The position numbers and the translations under genes are program-made. The notes below the pieces were generated by a model. That model had not been told where the DNA came from and searched no databases. It saw only the letters and a list, made by a program, of their open reading frames with translations. This document shows positions 1-9,736 of a DNA stretch of 64,000 nucleotides, piece by piece. Origin of the DNA: Cryptomeria japonica (lineage: Eukaryota; Streptophyta; Pinopsida; Cupressales; Cupressaceae); NCBI RefSeq assembly GCF_030272615.1, contig NC_081413.1:608754209-608818208 (forward strand), written 5' to 3'. Positions within the stretch are counted from its first letter, which is position 1. Each line of letters starts with the position of its first letter.

Positions 1-70
1 TTGGTGATTGATGTAACTTAATAAGTTATTACATCAATGTTAAAAAATATAAAATTTCTTAACCCTAAAT

Positions 71-271
71 TATTAAAATAATATAGTAATATTGATCTAA
101 TGGTCATCTTATTCATTTAGTTACTATTTAGAAACTTATGTTTATGTCTTTCGTCTTTAGTTAGTTCTAGGAAGTTTATTTTCTGTCTTTCGTGTTTCTA
201 TTCTCGATCATTTCTGTTATGGAAAGATCGTCTTGTAATTTTTTATATAAGGAGTATTCCTCTCCTTAATT
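71..271 (+). repeat. 5' LTR of copia-type element, part 1 (split by LINE)
   Basis: This matches 8568 onward of the 3' LTR, including the shared stretch around tatataaggagtattcctc. It is interrupted after 271 by the LINE and resumes at 6145-6170. Confidence 0.88.
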
Positions 272-364
272 TTGTTTTTGTTTTTTAAAGAAAAAGGGGT
301 AAGAATCTATTAAATCAGAAAAGACAGTACAAAGTAGAGGAGCACCAAGCTCAAAAGAAAGATC

Positions 365-889
365 CTAGAAGGACCCCAACTGAGTCATCTTGTCTTCTTT
401 AACAATCATCTCGAGAGATTGAGCATAATCCAGGGGGAGTTGTCCCCAATCACCCACATTCCAGCCACCCATTCTCTCAGAAGCCCACTTAGCTAAACAA
501 ACGGCAGCCCTATTCCACTCACGGGGAACATAACAAAAAGAAACTGACTCCAAAGAGTCCTTCAAATAAAGGATCTGCCTACCCACCACTGCCAAATGCC
601 ACTCAACATCATCCAACCTCTGCCGGTTTAGCATATCAATCACAACTTGAGAGTCTGACTCACAAACAATCCTTTGCCATCCGAGAGCACATCCTCTCTC
701 CAAAGCAACCAGAATAGCCACAACCTCCATAAGGTTATTAGTATGCAAGCCCTTATACATAGAAAAGATAAAAATAACATTTCCAAAGCTATCCCTACCA
801 ATTCCTCCAACTCCAGCATGTCCAGGATTCCATCTAGAAAACCCATCAGTATTAATCTTCAAGGTCCCCACCAAAGGAGGAGACCCCAC
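365..889 (-). pseudogene. LINE RNase H domain (C-terminal part of ORF2)
   Basis: An RVT_3-type RNase H of about 174 residues. Acidic residues are visible in TDGFSRWNPG, in NNLMEVVAI and in CESDSQVVI. The usual final Asp in the NxxAD-like motif near WNRAAV is missing. In an intact LINE this domain degrades the RNA strand of the hybrid during target-primed reverse transcription. It is the last domain of ORF2, and its stop lies about 90 bp before the LINE 3' tail. It overlaps the preceding frame, showing a frameshift between zf-RVT and RNase H. Confidence 0.85.
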
Positions 890-1225
890 TTACCAACATG
901 TTGAGCCTTCCTTTTTGTTTGCCTACCCTTAACCTGTTGCCTCTTATGAAAACCATCTTCAGAATTATCACCAAAAATCATCAAATCATGAACTTGTACA
1001 TCTCCAAGGTCAATGTCTATAGAGAGATCACACTTAGCCGATAGAGTTTCCTGAACCATGCTAATGACTCTCAACCAAACCTGCTTAGCCCCCTTCCTCT
1101 TATCATGAAAGATCATGCGGTTTCTTTCTAACCACACTTGCCAAATAATAAAACAGGGGCCAATCTCCCAAGCCACCTGGAGGAAAGAAGTCTTAGCAGG
1201 AGGATGTCCAAGACTATTCCAATAA

Positions 1226-2323
1226 TCAACCAAAGAACCAGCATGCACACAAGTATGCTTCCAAGCTCCCCACCACCAATGCCATATCTCTATACTGAAA
1301 GAAAAGGTGAGAACTAGTCTCCTCATGTCTACTACAGAGAGTACAAATAGAAGGCCCTTGGAAGCCACGCTTTTGAAGATTCTCCCAAGTGAGACATCTG
1401 TTTTGAACCACCAGCCACAAGAAGAAATTACACTTGGGCCAAGCAAATCTGTTCCAAAACTGCTTCCACCAAGGCACATGCACCTCCCCGAAGGTCATCC
1501 TATCTAACTCATGGTAACCTGATGCCATAGTAAACTTGCCCTTAGGATTAGGACCCCAAGCAAAAGTATCAGCTCCTTTTAAAGAATTGCACATTCTACC
1601 ATTTAAAATTTTGGCAAGATCCTCCCTGTCCTTCACTGAACCTCCAGGAGGCCACTCATGTGGTTCCTTCCATCTGACCACCTCCCCTTGCCCCACTCTT
1701 AGAGAGACTTTAAAATCCTCCACCCTACTCCAACCAGCATCAAGAAAAATGGTACTAAGAGACCGAAGATGAGGAAATTGAGAAAGAATGGGGGGGAACC
1801 CATCCCAGGAATCACACCAAAACAAGGCCTCAGCACCCTTGTTACAAATCCAAAAAAGGCCTTGCTTAACCAACTGAGCCCCTCTCTTAAGAGTATTCCA
1901 AATAATAGAACCACTACTAGACAAAATACACCGAGGAACATCCTTTCCATCCACTCCCCCTAAGTACTTGACATTGAGAATTTTGGCCCAAACTTGATCC
2001 TGATTGATACACCACCTCCAAAAGAGTTTGGCAGCAAGAGCACAACCATTCATGCCTGCTTGATGCAAACCCAAACCACCATCCTGTTTAGATCTACAAA
2101 CAGAGTCCCATTTAACCAGACTCCACTTCGAAGAAAGTAAGTTACCTGTCCATAAGAATTGCCGAGAAAGGGCATCAAAATCCTTAATGAAGCTGGCCAG
2201 AGCCGTCTGCACAAAGCACTTTAGGAGCACCACTCTGCCCGCAATTGAGAGCCATCTATTAGTCCAATGACTGACCTTATGCCGAAGCTTATCCAAGATT
2301 TCCTGCCAGAAACCCCTAGGCAC
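1226..2323 (-). pseudogene. LINE ORF2 fragment: RT C-terminus and zf-RVT
   Basis: A 365-residue open stretch. Its first part (HWTNRWLSIAGRVVLLKCFVQ) is the typical region after the RT active site of plant LINE ORF2. The later part (WPKCNFFLWLVVQNRCLTW and CTLCSRHEETSSHLFF) is the zf-RVT domain with Cys/His residues. It is out of frame with the RT and RNase H fragments on either side, so the ORF2 reading frame is broken on both sides. Confidence 0.85.
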
Positions 2324-2459
2324 CCAACTTGCTGAGAGAGGAATTACAAGGTAGACAAAAGGGAGAGACCCAATTTGGAACCTTAAAATACCAGCAATCC
2401 TGGCTTGAATAGGAGCAGGGGTATTAAAAAAGAAAATAAAGGATTTCCCATCATTGATC

Positions 2460-3260
2460 TGCTACCCCAAGGCTCTCAAATAAATATCTAAAGCTCTTAT
2501 GAAGTTGGTAGCTTCATTAATTTTGGCCACACCCATAAGAGCAGTGTCATCAACAAACTGAAGATGAGAAGGAGGAGGAAGACCAGGACCCCATTTCCAA
2601 TCCTAAATCAAGCCATGACTAATTCTAGACTTGATAAATCTTCCTAATCCTTTGGCCATTAAAATAAACAAATAAGGGGAGAGAGGATCCCCTTGCCGGA
2701 GGCCCCTTGAAGCACCAAAAAGTTTAGTAGGCTCACCATTAATAAGAACCGCAAATGAGGTGGAGGTAATACAACTCAAGACCCAGCTGATCCATTCCAT
2801 ACTAAACCCAAAAGCAATAAGGACTTTATGTAGGAAACTCCATTTGACCCTATCATAAGCTTTGGCCATATATAACTTAATGAACATAGCTTTCTCCTTA
2901 GAAGCTGCCATAGAGTGCACAACTTTTGCTGCCACAATGATCCCATCCAATATTTGCCTTCCAGCCACGAAACCACCTTGTTCAACAGATATAATCTTTC
3001 CAACCACGGTTTAAGACGTTCAGCAATCAGCTTTGTGATAATTTTATAGAGCACATTGCACAATGCTATGGATCTAAAGGAATCCAAGGAATTTGCACCC
3101 TCCTTTTTTGGAGTGAGAGCAAGAAAAGTAGCATTCGTAGCCTTGAGCATTTGCTTGCTCATGAATGATTCCTGCACAACTTCCAAAAGATCCATCTTAA
3201 TGATTTCCCAGAATTCTTGATAGGATTCAATGGGGACCGGGAAACCATCAGGCCCTAGAG
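2460..3260 (-). pseudogene. LINE reverse transcriptase domain (fragmented)
   Basis: Two overlapping frames (2776-3195 and 2603-3007) together cover the RT fingers and palm. Visible motifs are AKAYDRVKWSFL, RGLRQGDPLSPYLFI and, in a further frame near 2535-2560, QFVDDTALM with the FVDD catalytic box intact. At least two frameshifts occur within the domain. In an active element this enzyme copies the LINE RNA at a nicked chromosomal site. This copy cannot make it. Confidence 0.88.
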
Positions 3261-3565
3261 CTTTTACCCTTCTTCATTCCAAACACCACAGCTTCAACCT
3301 CAACAATTAATATGGGCTTACAAAGGATTCCATTCATTTCATCCGTAACTATGGAGGGAATACAATCAAGCACCAACCCTTCCTCCCTACTAGCAGGAGC
3401 AGAATCCTCTGCAAACAAGTTCTCAAAGTATCTAGTGGCTTGCTGAGTAATGTCACTCTGAGAGGAAAGAAGAACTCCATCTAAGGAAAGGAGAGAATTA
3501 ATGAAACTTCCTTGTCTTTTTCCCTTTACAGTATAATGAAAGAACTTTGTATTTCTATCCCATTC

Positions 3566-3931
3566 CTAAAGCCAATCAACCCGAGCCTTTTGTTTCCAAT
3601 AAATCTCTTCTCTAAGCTCCCATTCCTCTAATTCCTTAACCGCTATAGCTTCTTCTCCTAATAAGGCAGCAGATAAGCCATGATCTCTGATTTGACAGGT
3701 AATAGCATCAACCCGCATCTGAGCACATCTTTTAGCTAAAAAGATATTGCCAAAATGCGACCTGTTCCGTCTTTTTAACTTATATTTAATGAAATGCAAT
3801 TGCTTGACAAACGAGGACATAGCAATCCCATAAGCAAGCCTTCCCTCATTCCACCAATTGAACATAAAGTCATGGAGTGAAGAATCCCAAAGCCACATCA
3901 GCTGAAACTTAAAAGTGGGATTCTTAGCCAC
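3566..3931 (-). pseudogene. LINE ORF2 linker between endonuclease and RT
   Basis: A 121-residue open stretch rich in charged residues (EEWELREEIYWKQKARVDWL). This is the helical linker typical of plant L1 ORF2 between the endonuclease and the RT. Just upstream, near 3940-3970 on the same strand, is an FDHWP segment that corresponds to the SDH motif ending the endonuclease domain. Confidence 0.75.
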
Positions 3932-4043
3932 ACCAAACCTGACAGCTAGTAACTTGATCGGCCAATGATCAAAACCTCTTCAGTCTAAAATTTATAAACA
4001 GGTAGTCCAACTATCCTCCATCCAGTAGCAAGAGACAAGGAAT

Positions 4044-5075
4044 CTATCCAACCTTTGATCCACACCTTCTATTATTCCAAGTGAACATCCCATTATTAGG
4101 TTTGGCATCAAATACCCTTAGAAATTCAATATTATTCCACAAAAGCTCTGCAGAAGATTCTAATCTTGCATTTCCTCCTCTTTTCTCTTCCAAACAGGAG
4201 ATAGCATTAAAGTCACCTGCCAAAATCCAAGGAAATAAAGGGCCAAGAGATCGAACAAACTGAACATGAGACCAAAGCAAAGATTTACCCCTAAGATCAA
4301 TAGGTGCATAGATATTAATTAAGAGGAGAGTCTCCCCAGTCACACAGCAAGTTGCCACCAATGAGATAGAGGACCTGCAAGAGATCCACCATAATGGTAC
4401 CAACCTCTGCGGATCCCACAAAATAGCCAAACCTCCAGAGTTACCCTGAGCCCCGATGCACTGACAGTAACATCTATGCCAAATTACAGATGCCTTATCA
4501 AGCATGCCATCAACAGATAACTCAGTTTCCTGAATGAAGACCACATCAGGAGAGCAAGACCCAATCAAATCACGAATAGCCTTTTGTCTGGGGGTACTAT
4601 TCAACCCCCTTACATTCCAAGAGAGGTATTTTTGAGAGGAGGGAAAGTGAGAATCAATAGTCTTTAAAGTACCGGATTCCACCAACATCTCTCCAACCAG
4701 CTTGACCTTCTCTTGATCCTTCTTCCTACCCACCTTAGCGATCTTCTCAGATAACCCTTTTTTTAAATTCTTTTGTTGAATACCCAACACCGATGAAGTA
4801 TCCTTACTTTTGCTGCCCCGAAGTGAGTCTTTCTCCAAAGGCACCCTCGAGCAAGCCAAACTTGATCTCTCTTGTATTTCAATACCTCCACTAGACCTCA
4901 AAACACCTAAATCCTCCAAAGGTACGTCCGTATCCATTTGCACCCCTAAATTGAACTCTTGGGATCCAACTTGATTATCAGTACTCTGATCCTTATCAAT
5001 AATCCTTGGAACCAAAAGCTCCTGACCACTCGGCATATTAGCAAGAGCCCCATCAAATTGGTCTAAATCATCCAA
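4044..5075 (-). pseudogene. LINE ORF1 tail joined in frame to the ORF2 endonuclease
   Basis: The first about 140 residues are low-complexity and charged, like the C-terminal tail of plant LINE ORF1. From about residue 150 the sequence is an apurinic-like endonuclease: YLSWNVRGLN, IQETELS, INIYAP and AGDFNAI hold the conserved Asn, Glu, Asp and Asn. In active LINEs this domain nicks the target DNA. The open frame begins at a non-ATG codon and no stop separates the ORF1-like tail from the endonuclease. Either the ORF1/ORF2 boundary was lost or the junction is frameshifted. The frame breaks after residue 343, before the final SDH-type motif. Confidence 0.82.
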
Positions 5076-5100
5076 AACCTCAAACTTGTTAAATACCTCA

Positions 5101-6057
5101 TCACATTAGAGTCCTTTTTTGTCCTCGTCCTTTATTACGAGTTTTAACCGGAGTAAAGCCCTCCTTATCCACAACCATAGGAGCCTTCCCTTTATCTTGC
5201 TTAGGAGGGGGATCGATCAACCCTCCTCTGGAGGTCCCTACAGGTTTAGATTTTGGGCACATTTGTTGCAGATGACCATATTCATGACAACTCCAACAAC
5301 GGAATGGCAAAGTCTCATAATCAAGCTGTTGTATCCAAGAGTTTGGACCCAGATGGATCTCTATGGAATCTGGCAAAGGCTTATTCAAATCGATTTCAGC
5401 ACAAATGCGGGCATAGGAGATTACCTTTTTCTCCATCGTCTGTCGTGACAGTCCTACTGGCTTACCCAGTTGAGCAACAATGAGATTGAAAATGTCCTCT
5501 CTCCAAAATTCCAACGGAAACCACGAAAGTCTTACCCAGACCGGAACCTGCGATGGAAGCTCTTCAATAGGGTTGAAGCCCACATGCCACGGCTTAATGA
5601 AGAGACCAACCTGATTATAAAAATAGGGTCCCCCTTCAAAAACCCTATTTTTGTCAGCCATGCATGAAAACACTACCAAAAAATAGCCATTAGCAGCTAA
5701 AATCACCTCCATTTCACCCTCTGGATTCCATGATCGACGAGCCCACGATCCCACGAAAGGCAAAGACACTCGGATCCCCATAAACTTGCAAATCAGAGAA
5801 TGCTTAGATAAATAAACAATATCCTCCTCAACCGTCTCAAGAGGGATCACAACAACCGGCCTGTTGTCACTCTTGGCTAGGCAACCATTAACCTTCACTG
5901 GTTTAAAAACTTCAGCTTGAGAAGAATGTTCACCCATGTCTGAACCCATCAGACTAAATATAGGACTCTCTTGCATGCACGAAGGAGAACCATTCCTTAA
6001 TAGTGTATCTCGGAAAAGCGTGGTCGATTCACCACCAGAGCCTCCTTGGGCAGCCAT
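5101..6057 (-). CDS. LINE ORF1 protein (DUF4283 plus CCHC knuckle)
   Basis: The first ATG is at 6057, giving about 318 residues. The open frame extends back to 6102 only through a non-ATG codon. The middle part fits a DUF4283-like RNA-binding fold. The segment CWSCHEYGHLQQMC is a CX2CX4HX4C zinc knuckle. In L1-type elements ORF1 binds LINE RNA and forms the particle needed for retrotransposition. The frame ends at TGA 5101-5103, and the next frame continues ORF1-like sequence, so a frameshift near the 3' end is likely. It is the best preserved ORF of this LINE. Confidence 0.8.
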   Translation of the reverse strand: MAAQGGSGGESTTLFRDTLLRNGSPSCMQESPIFSLMGSDMGEHSSQAEVFKPVKVNGCLAKSDNRPVVVIPLETVEEDIVYLSKHSLICKFMGIRVSLPFVGSWARRSWNPEGEMEVILAANGYFLVVFSCMADKNRVFEGGPYFYNQVGLFIKPWHVGFNPIEELPSQVPVWVRLSWFPLEFWREDIFNLIVAQLGKPVGLSRQTMEKKVISYARICAEIDLNKPLPDSIEIHLGPNSWIQQLDYETLPFRCWSCHEYGHLQQMCPKSKPVGTSRGGLIDPPPKQDKGKAPMVVDKEGFTPVKTRNKGRGQKRTLM

Positions 6058-6144
6058 GCAAAACCACCACACAAAAGCGAACCTCTGACTACCCCCAAAC
6101 ACAAGGGCACAACACCGAAAAAATAAAAAATCCTCTCCTTAATT

Positions 6145-6170
6145 AATTATAACATCGAATTATCATTGCA
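6145..6170 (+). repeat. 5' LTR of copia-type element, part 2
   Basis: The last 26 bp of the LTR, matching the end of 8568-8793, follow the second copy of the LINE target duplication. Confidence 0.85.
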
Positions 6171-6182
6171 TGGTATCAGAGC
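6171..6182 (+). other. Primer-binding site (initiator-Met tRNA)
   Basis: TGGTATCAGAGC directly abuts the LTR end. It is complementary to the 3' end of plant initiator-Met tRNA. Confidence 0.88.
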
Positions 6183-6789
6183 AAGAGAAAGTTTTTGACG
6201 AATTTCTTTAAAAACTTCATGTTCTACCTAGAATTTTTTTTCCATAAATTTTTTTTATTGTTTTTAACTGAAAAAATGTGGTTTTCAAATTCAAAGGTTT
6301 TTTGATCAATTCATCATTTCATGGTATCAAAGTTTAGGTTCTTTTTTGGCGAATTTGTTTTAGTAAAAAAATTTGTGGGTTTTTTTATTCTTTTCCACAA
6401 AAAATCATGGAAAGGTTTTGCTTGATTTATTATTCCACAAAAATCAGGGAGTTTTTATTTCTGTTTACTACTCATGATGGCCATGAGTAAAGTTTTTGAA
6501 CAAGCTAGGGGTTTTGTACAATTTTCTCCTCAAAAATCGTGGATGGGTTTTCTGATTTTTCTCCACAAAAAAACATGGAGGATTTTGCACAATTTTCTCT
6601 TCAAAAATCGTGGTTTCTCTGGGTTTTTTTTTGCATGATTTTTTCACACAAAAATCATGGGTTCTCTCTGCTAGAGGATTTTTTTATTTTAAATCATGAA
6701 GGGTGTTGCTGTTTTTTGGGGGTTTTCTGATTTTTTTCTAAAAAAAATCATGAGTTTTTTGCACGAGTTTTGAGAAGATGATCTCGGTG

Positions 6790-6942
6790 TCTTTGGATAA
6801 AAGGAGGGATGGCTTTGTTACCATGTTGGAAGGATTATGGTAAACTTGGTCATATCTAGAAGTTCTGTAAAACCAAGGAGGGTCTCAACAAGCTCATGTC
6901 GCAGAGCGTTCTGAGGAGAAGGGGGCAGCCTTCTTTGCATTT
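6790..6942 (+). pseudogene. Copia gag remnant with degenerate zinc knuckle
   Basis: A frame near 6823 reads CWKDYGKLGHI, stop, KFC. This resembles the gag knuckle CxxCGKxGHxxxxC with one Cys lost and one stop. It is followed by EKGAAFFAF-like residues. Translation-like sequence resumes after 8490, so the insertion at 6943-8490 interrupts it. Confidence 0.5.
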
Positions 6943-7197
6943 TGTAATGTCCCCTACTGGATTTAGGCCTATTTTAACCCTAATTAATTCATATCAACAT
7001 ACTTGTGACTTAAACCCAATTGATTAGGAGACAAACTATCTTAAACATTGCCTTTCCCAGGATACTAACAGTCCATATCAGAGAACATAACCTTCTCTCT
7101 AATATGGAATTCATAATTCAATCTGATTTATAATCTTATATTTACTTATTCATTCAAATTACTATTTCTATATATATTTATTATTTATTTTCAGTCA

Positions 7198-7233
<36 letters not shown>

Positions 7234-8490
7234 CTAGAGGGCAGCTCTTATAAATCATTATAACAATTACAACCATTATATTATTCCCTATAATTATATT
7301 ATTACTTATTTTAAATAGTATTATAATACACGTTTTACTGCAGACAATTCATAAAAATATTGTAATAATTATAATTTTATTACTATTATTATTATTTTTA
7401 TTTTCTAAATTAATATCATTATTAATTCTGTATAAGAATGCTATCGGCTTATATATTAAGCATACAGATTAAGCACAGCCCACGCATACCTCTAAGCACA
7501 CAGATATTATTGTCTGTAACCTACTAATAATAGTTCTGATCCACATATTGGTCTGATTATTATTGCAAAGCAATGGTGCCGTTTCTGATTATTGTTTTGA
7601 ACTGAATACAATAAGGGTGCCGTCTCTGATATATGCCGCTTTGGGATTGTGCACATGGTATTTGGGTCTTCGGCCTTGCTAAGAACTCTTCTGACTGGAA
7701 TAGATAACAGTACATAAACCCATTCGATGATCTTTGGCAATGGAATGATTAATAATATATATTCACACATTCCATCGGGTGTGACCATTGGGAGATAGAG
7801 ACATTTTTATTTGCTAAGGTTATAATCGCACCACTTCATCATACTAACCGATGTTCTTATCTTTATGTTGATCTCCTCTTTCCATATGTAACTGGTTGGC
7901 TATCTATATAACTTACGATTAGCCTTCTTGCTAATCGGTGTATGCTGGTAATTAATCACTATTGTAACTTCTCATGATTGCTGATCATAATATTATCATA
8001 CCTAGTATAGTGTAAATTCCTTATAGCTAATATCTTAATAATGCCCACCATCGAATCTAAATCTGCACATAAAGATGGAGTGCATATGAAAGTTTGAGGT
8101 GGTTATGCAAACTCCACGTTCCTACAAATATGTGCATGCTACTAATATACATTAATTCATACATTTGGATGCAAAGAGCTATTGCTTTAAAGGCACTGGA
8201 TTTATTTTGGCATGACCATCTACTGAACATGAACCGTCTTAATACAGCAGTATTCTAAATATGATTAGTCAATAATTATTCTGACTTTCGATATGATAAT
8301 AATTATTCTTACTTAAATAAAATTAATTAAATAATTACTTATTTCAAGGATATTATTAGTAATATATATTAATTAAATAATAACTTTAATAGTTAAATAA
8401 ATTTCAAATATCCGTTGTTAATCATTATACCAATTAATAATAATTGATTCATTTTAGGATATATATAACAATCAGAGAGGGGACATGAAA
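6943..8490. mobile_element. LTR-like insertion (possible solo LTR) inside copia gag remnant
   Basis: It begins TGTAATGTCCCCT and ends near AGAGGGGACATGAAA(CA), so the ends are imperfect inverted repeats. The flanks carry a short CATT(T/C) duplication. The exact 3' boundary is uncertain by 2 bp. The interior is AT-rich, has no coding region, and includes a TA microsatellite (about 7197-7231). No second LTR or primer-binding site is visible, so a solo LTR is the simplest reading. Confidence 0.45.
7197..7231. repeat. (TA)n microsatellite
   Basis: An uninterrupted TA run of about 17 units. Confidence 0.9.
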
Positions 8491-8567
8491 CATTCATGGC
8501 CAAATGAAAGTGCAGATTATGTTACATCTTTTGTAGAGTAATTAGTAGAATAGCCATTAAGGGAGGG

Positions 8568-8793
8568 TATTAAAATGATATTGGAATATTGATCTAATAG
8601 CCATCTTAGTTATTTAGTTACTATTTAGAAACTTTTGTTTATGTCTTTCGTCTTTAGTTAGTTCTAGGAAGTTTCCTTTCTGTCTTCCATGTTTCTATTC
8701 TCAAACGTTTCCATTATGGAAGATCATTTTGTAATTTTCTATATAAGGAGTATTCCTCTCCTTAATTAATTACAACATCGAATTATCATTTCA
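8568..8793 (+). repeat. 3' LTR of copia-type element
   Basis: 226 bp, preceded by the purine tract attaagggaggg (8556-8567) and followed by the TAAAT target duplication. Confidence 0.88.
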
Positions 8794-8885
8794 TAAATCA
8801 CCCTTTTCTTGGTCCAGCCCTGTTTTCATGTAGTCCTCAGTCAGCCAGATTTTTATTATTTATAACATAAATACGTAGAGCTACC

Positions 8886-9020
8886 TGTTGAGACATGGAC
8901 CAGCTAGGACTCGAACCTAGGACCTTCCATACACTGCTGGAGTACTCTACCACTGAGCTACTGGCCCCTCTTGGACCAGTCCATCGTCGGTCCGGGTGTG
9001 GCTTATTTCCAACACCAACA
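8886..9020 (-). repeat. TRIM 3' LTR (135 bp)
   Basis: This pairs with 9085-9219. It contains the tRNA-like unit at 8896-8967 with an intact B box (GGTTCGAGTCC on the minus strand). Confidence 0.93.
8896..8967 (-). ncRNA. tRNA-like cloverleaf within TRIM 3' LTR
   Basis: 72 nt that fold as a tRNA on the minus strand. The acceptor GGGCCAG/CTGGTCC forms 7 pairs including one G-U. The D stem GCTC/GAGC encloses the loop AGTGGTA. The anticodon arm CTCCA/TGGAA has one mismatch and an 8-nt loop without the usual U33. The T arm CTAGG/CCTAG encloses the loop TTCGAGT. An A precedes the LTR tail. An A box (TAGCTCAGTGGTAGAG) and a B box are present. The anticodon loop is not canonical, so it is probably not a decoding tRNA. 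A Pol III promoter or RNA-structure role is inference. Confidence 0.75.
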
Positions 9021-9084
9021 ACCCCCCTTAAGCCACACCTCTCGTGTGCTTGGGGCTTCTAGCCTGGACCTGGCTCTGATACCA

Positions 9085-9219
9085 TGTTGAGACATGGACC
9101 AGCTAGGACTCAAACCTAGGACCTTCCATACGCTGCTGGAGTGCTCTACCACTGAGCTACTGGCCCCTCTTGGACCAGTCCATCGTCGGTCCGGGTGTGG
9201 TTTATTTCCAACACCAACA
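9085..9219 (-). repeat. TRIM 5' LTR (135 bp)
   Basis: The same length as the other copy. On the minus strand it is directly followed by the initiator-Met primer-binding site. Confidence 0.93.
9095..9166 (-). ncRNA. tRNA-like cloverleaf within TRIM 5' LTR
   Basis: The second copy of the tRNA-like unit, with the same acceptor, D and T stems. The T loop is TTTGAGT, a C-to-T change in the B box relative to the other LTR. The stems are unchanged. Confidence 0.72.
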
Positions 9220-9224
9220 CTACC

Positions 9225-9736
9225 TGCCAACCAACACGATCAAGCACAAGGTTAGATACCACCTATGATAATACCATATCCACAACCATCTTTCCTTGAC
9301 TTTTTCATCAAGGTGTATTAATGAGAGAGCTAGGGAGTTGTAATAAAATAAATCGTTTATAAGGTACACTACTTTCTCTTATTTTGCAAACTGGAAACAA
9401 GTTAAGCAGAATCAAGTGAGAAAATCATGTTTAAACATGCTTGGGGCATAATAGTACTAGTATAGGTAATTTCCTCAGAAGTCCCGTTATCAGGTGAATG
9501 CCCAAGCGATGACAATGCTGTGCCACGTTCATTCTTAACCAATTTCAATCCCACCTCTTCACCAATGTGTGCACCGCCTGATGGAATGAGTGCCGTATGG
9601 AACAGTCAAGTTCATGACAAATGGGTTATCTAATGACTAATTATGTAAAACTAAGAAAACCGCATGTCCGTGCCCTGTTCTAAAGGCTAGCTGCAAAATT
9701 AAGAAACGATAGATACACGCTAGATCTAGAAACCAA
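9225..9736. other. Non-coding stretch with one unassigned minus-strand frame
   Basis: No gene recognised. A minus-strand frame of about 60 codons, roughly 9411-9590, reads GEEVGLKLVKNERG and ends in a stop. It has no ATG and no family I can name. Confidence 0.3.

Larger units (their letters stand above)
272..6130 (-). mobile_element. L1-type LINE (non-LTR retrotransposon), nearly full length, inactivated
   Basis: It is flanked by the 14-bp target duplication TCCTCTCCTTAATT at 258-271 and 6131-6144. The 3' A-rich tail appears as a T-rich run on the plus strand at 272-286. On the minus strand it encodes an ORF1 protein with a CCHC knuckle, then an endonuclease, reverse transcriptase, zf-RVT and RNase H. 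The ORF2 region is broken into several frames, so the copy is dead. It sits inside the 5' LTR of the copia-type element, so it is the younger of the two. The length of about 5.86 kb fits a complete plant L1. Confidence 0.92.
66..8798 (+). mobile_element. Ty1/copia-type LTR retrotransposon, degenerate, with nested insertions
   Basis: The two LTRs are 71-271 plus 6145-6170 (227 bp once the LINE is removed) and 8568-8793 (226 bp). The 5-bp target duplication TAAAT lies at 66-70 and 8794-8798. A primer-binding site TGGTATCAGAGC (6171-6182, initiator-Met tRNA type) directly follows the 5' LTR. A purine tract (8556-8567) directly precedes the 3' LTR. The LTRs start with TA rather than TG, which I take as decay. 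The only coding trace is a zinc-knuckle-like gag remnant near 6820-6940. The LTRs have diverged visibly, so this is an old insertion. It hosts a LINE in its 5' LTR and another insertion in its gag remnant. Confidence 0.88.
8881..9224 (-). mobile_element. TRIM retrotransposon with tRNA-like LTRs
   Basis: A complete miniature LTR element of 334 bp (8886-9219), flanked by the 5-bp duplication CTACC (8881-8885 and 9220-9224). The LTRs are 135 bp each (8886-9020 and 9085-9219) and, on the minus strand, start TGTTG and end CAACA. The internal part is only 64 bp. On the minus strand, TGGTATCAGAGCCA (9084-9071) follows the 5' LTR and fits initiator-Met tRNA. The purine tract TTAAGGGGGGT precedes the 3' LTR. 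I see four differences between the LTRs, all transitions. No coding capacity exists, so it depends on enzymes in trans. Confidence 0.93.

Noticed and set aside
8896-9166. Two ordinary tRNA genes or a tRNA pseudogene pair
   Set aside because: Both lie at the same position within two 135-bp LTRs with a primer-binding site, purine tract and target duplication. The anticodon loop is not canonical. They are parts of a TRIM.
9411-9590. Further exon of the WBP2-like gene
   Set aside because: The frame does not resemble any part of WBP2-like proteins that I know, and no clear splice acceptor is present.
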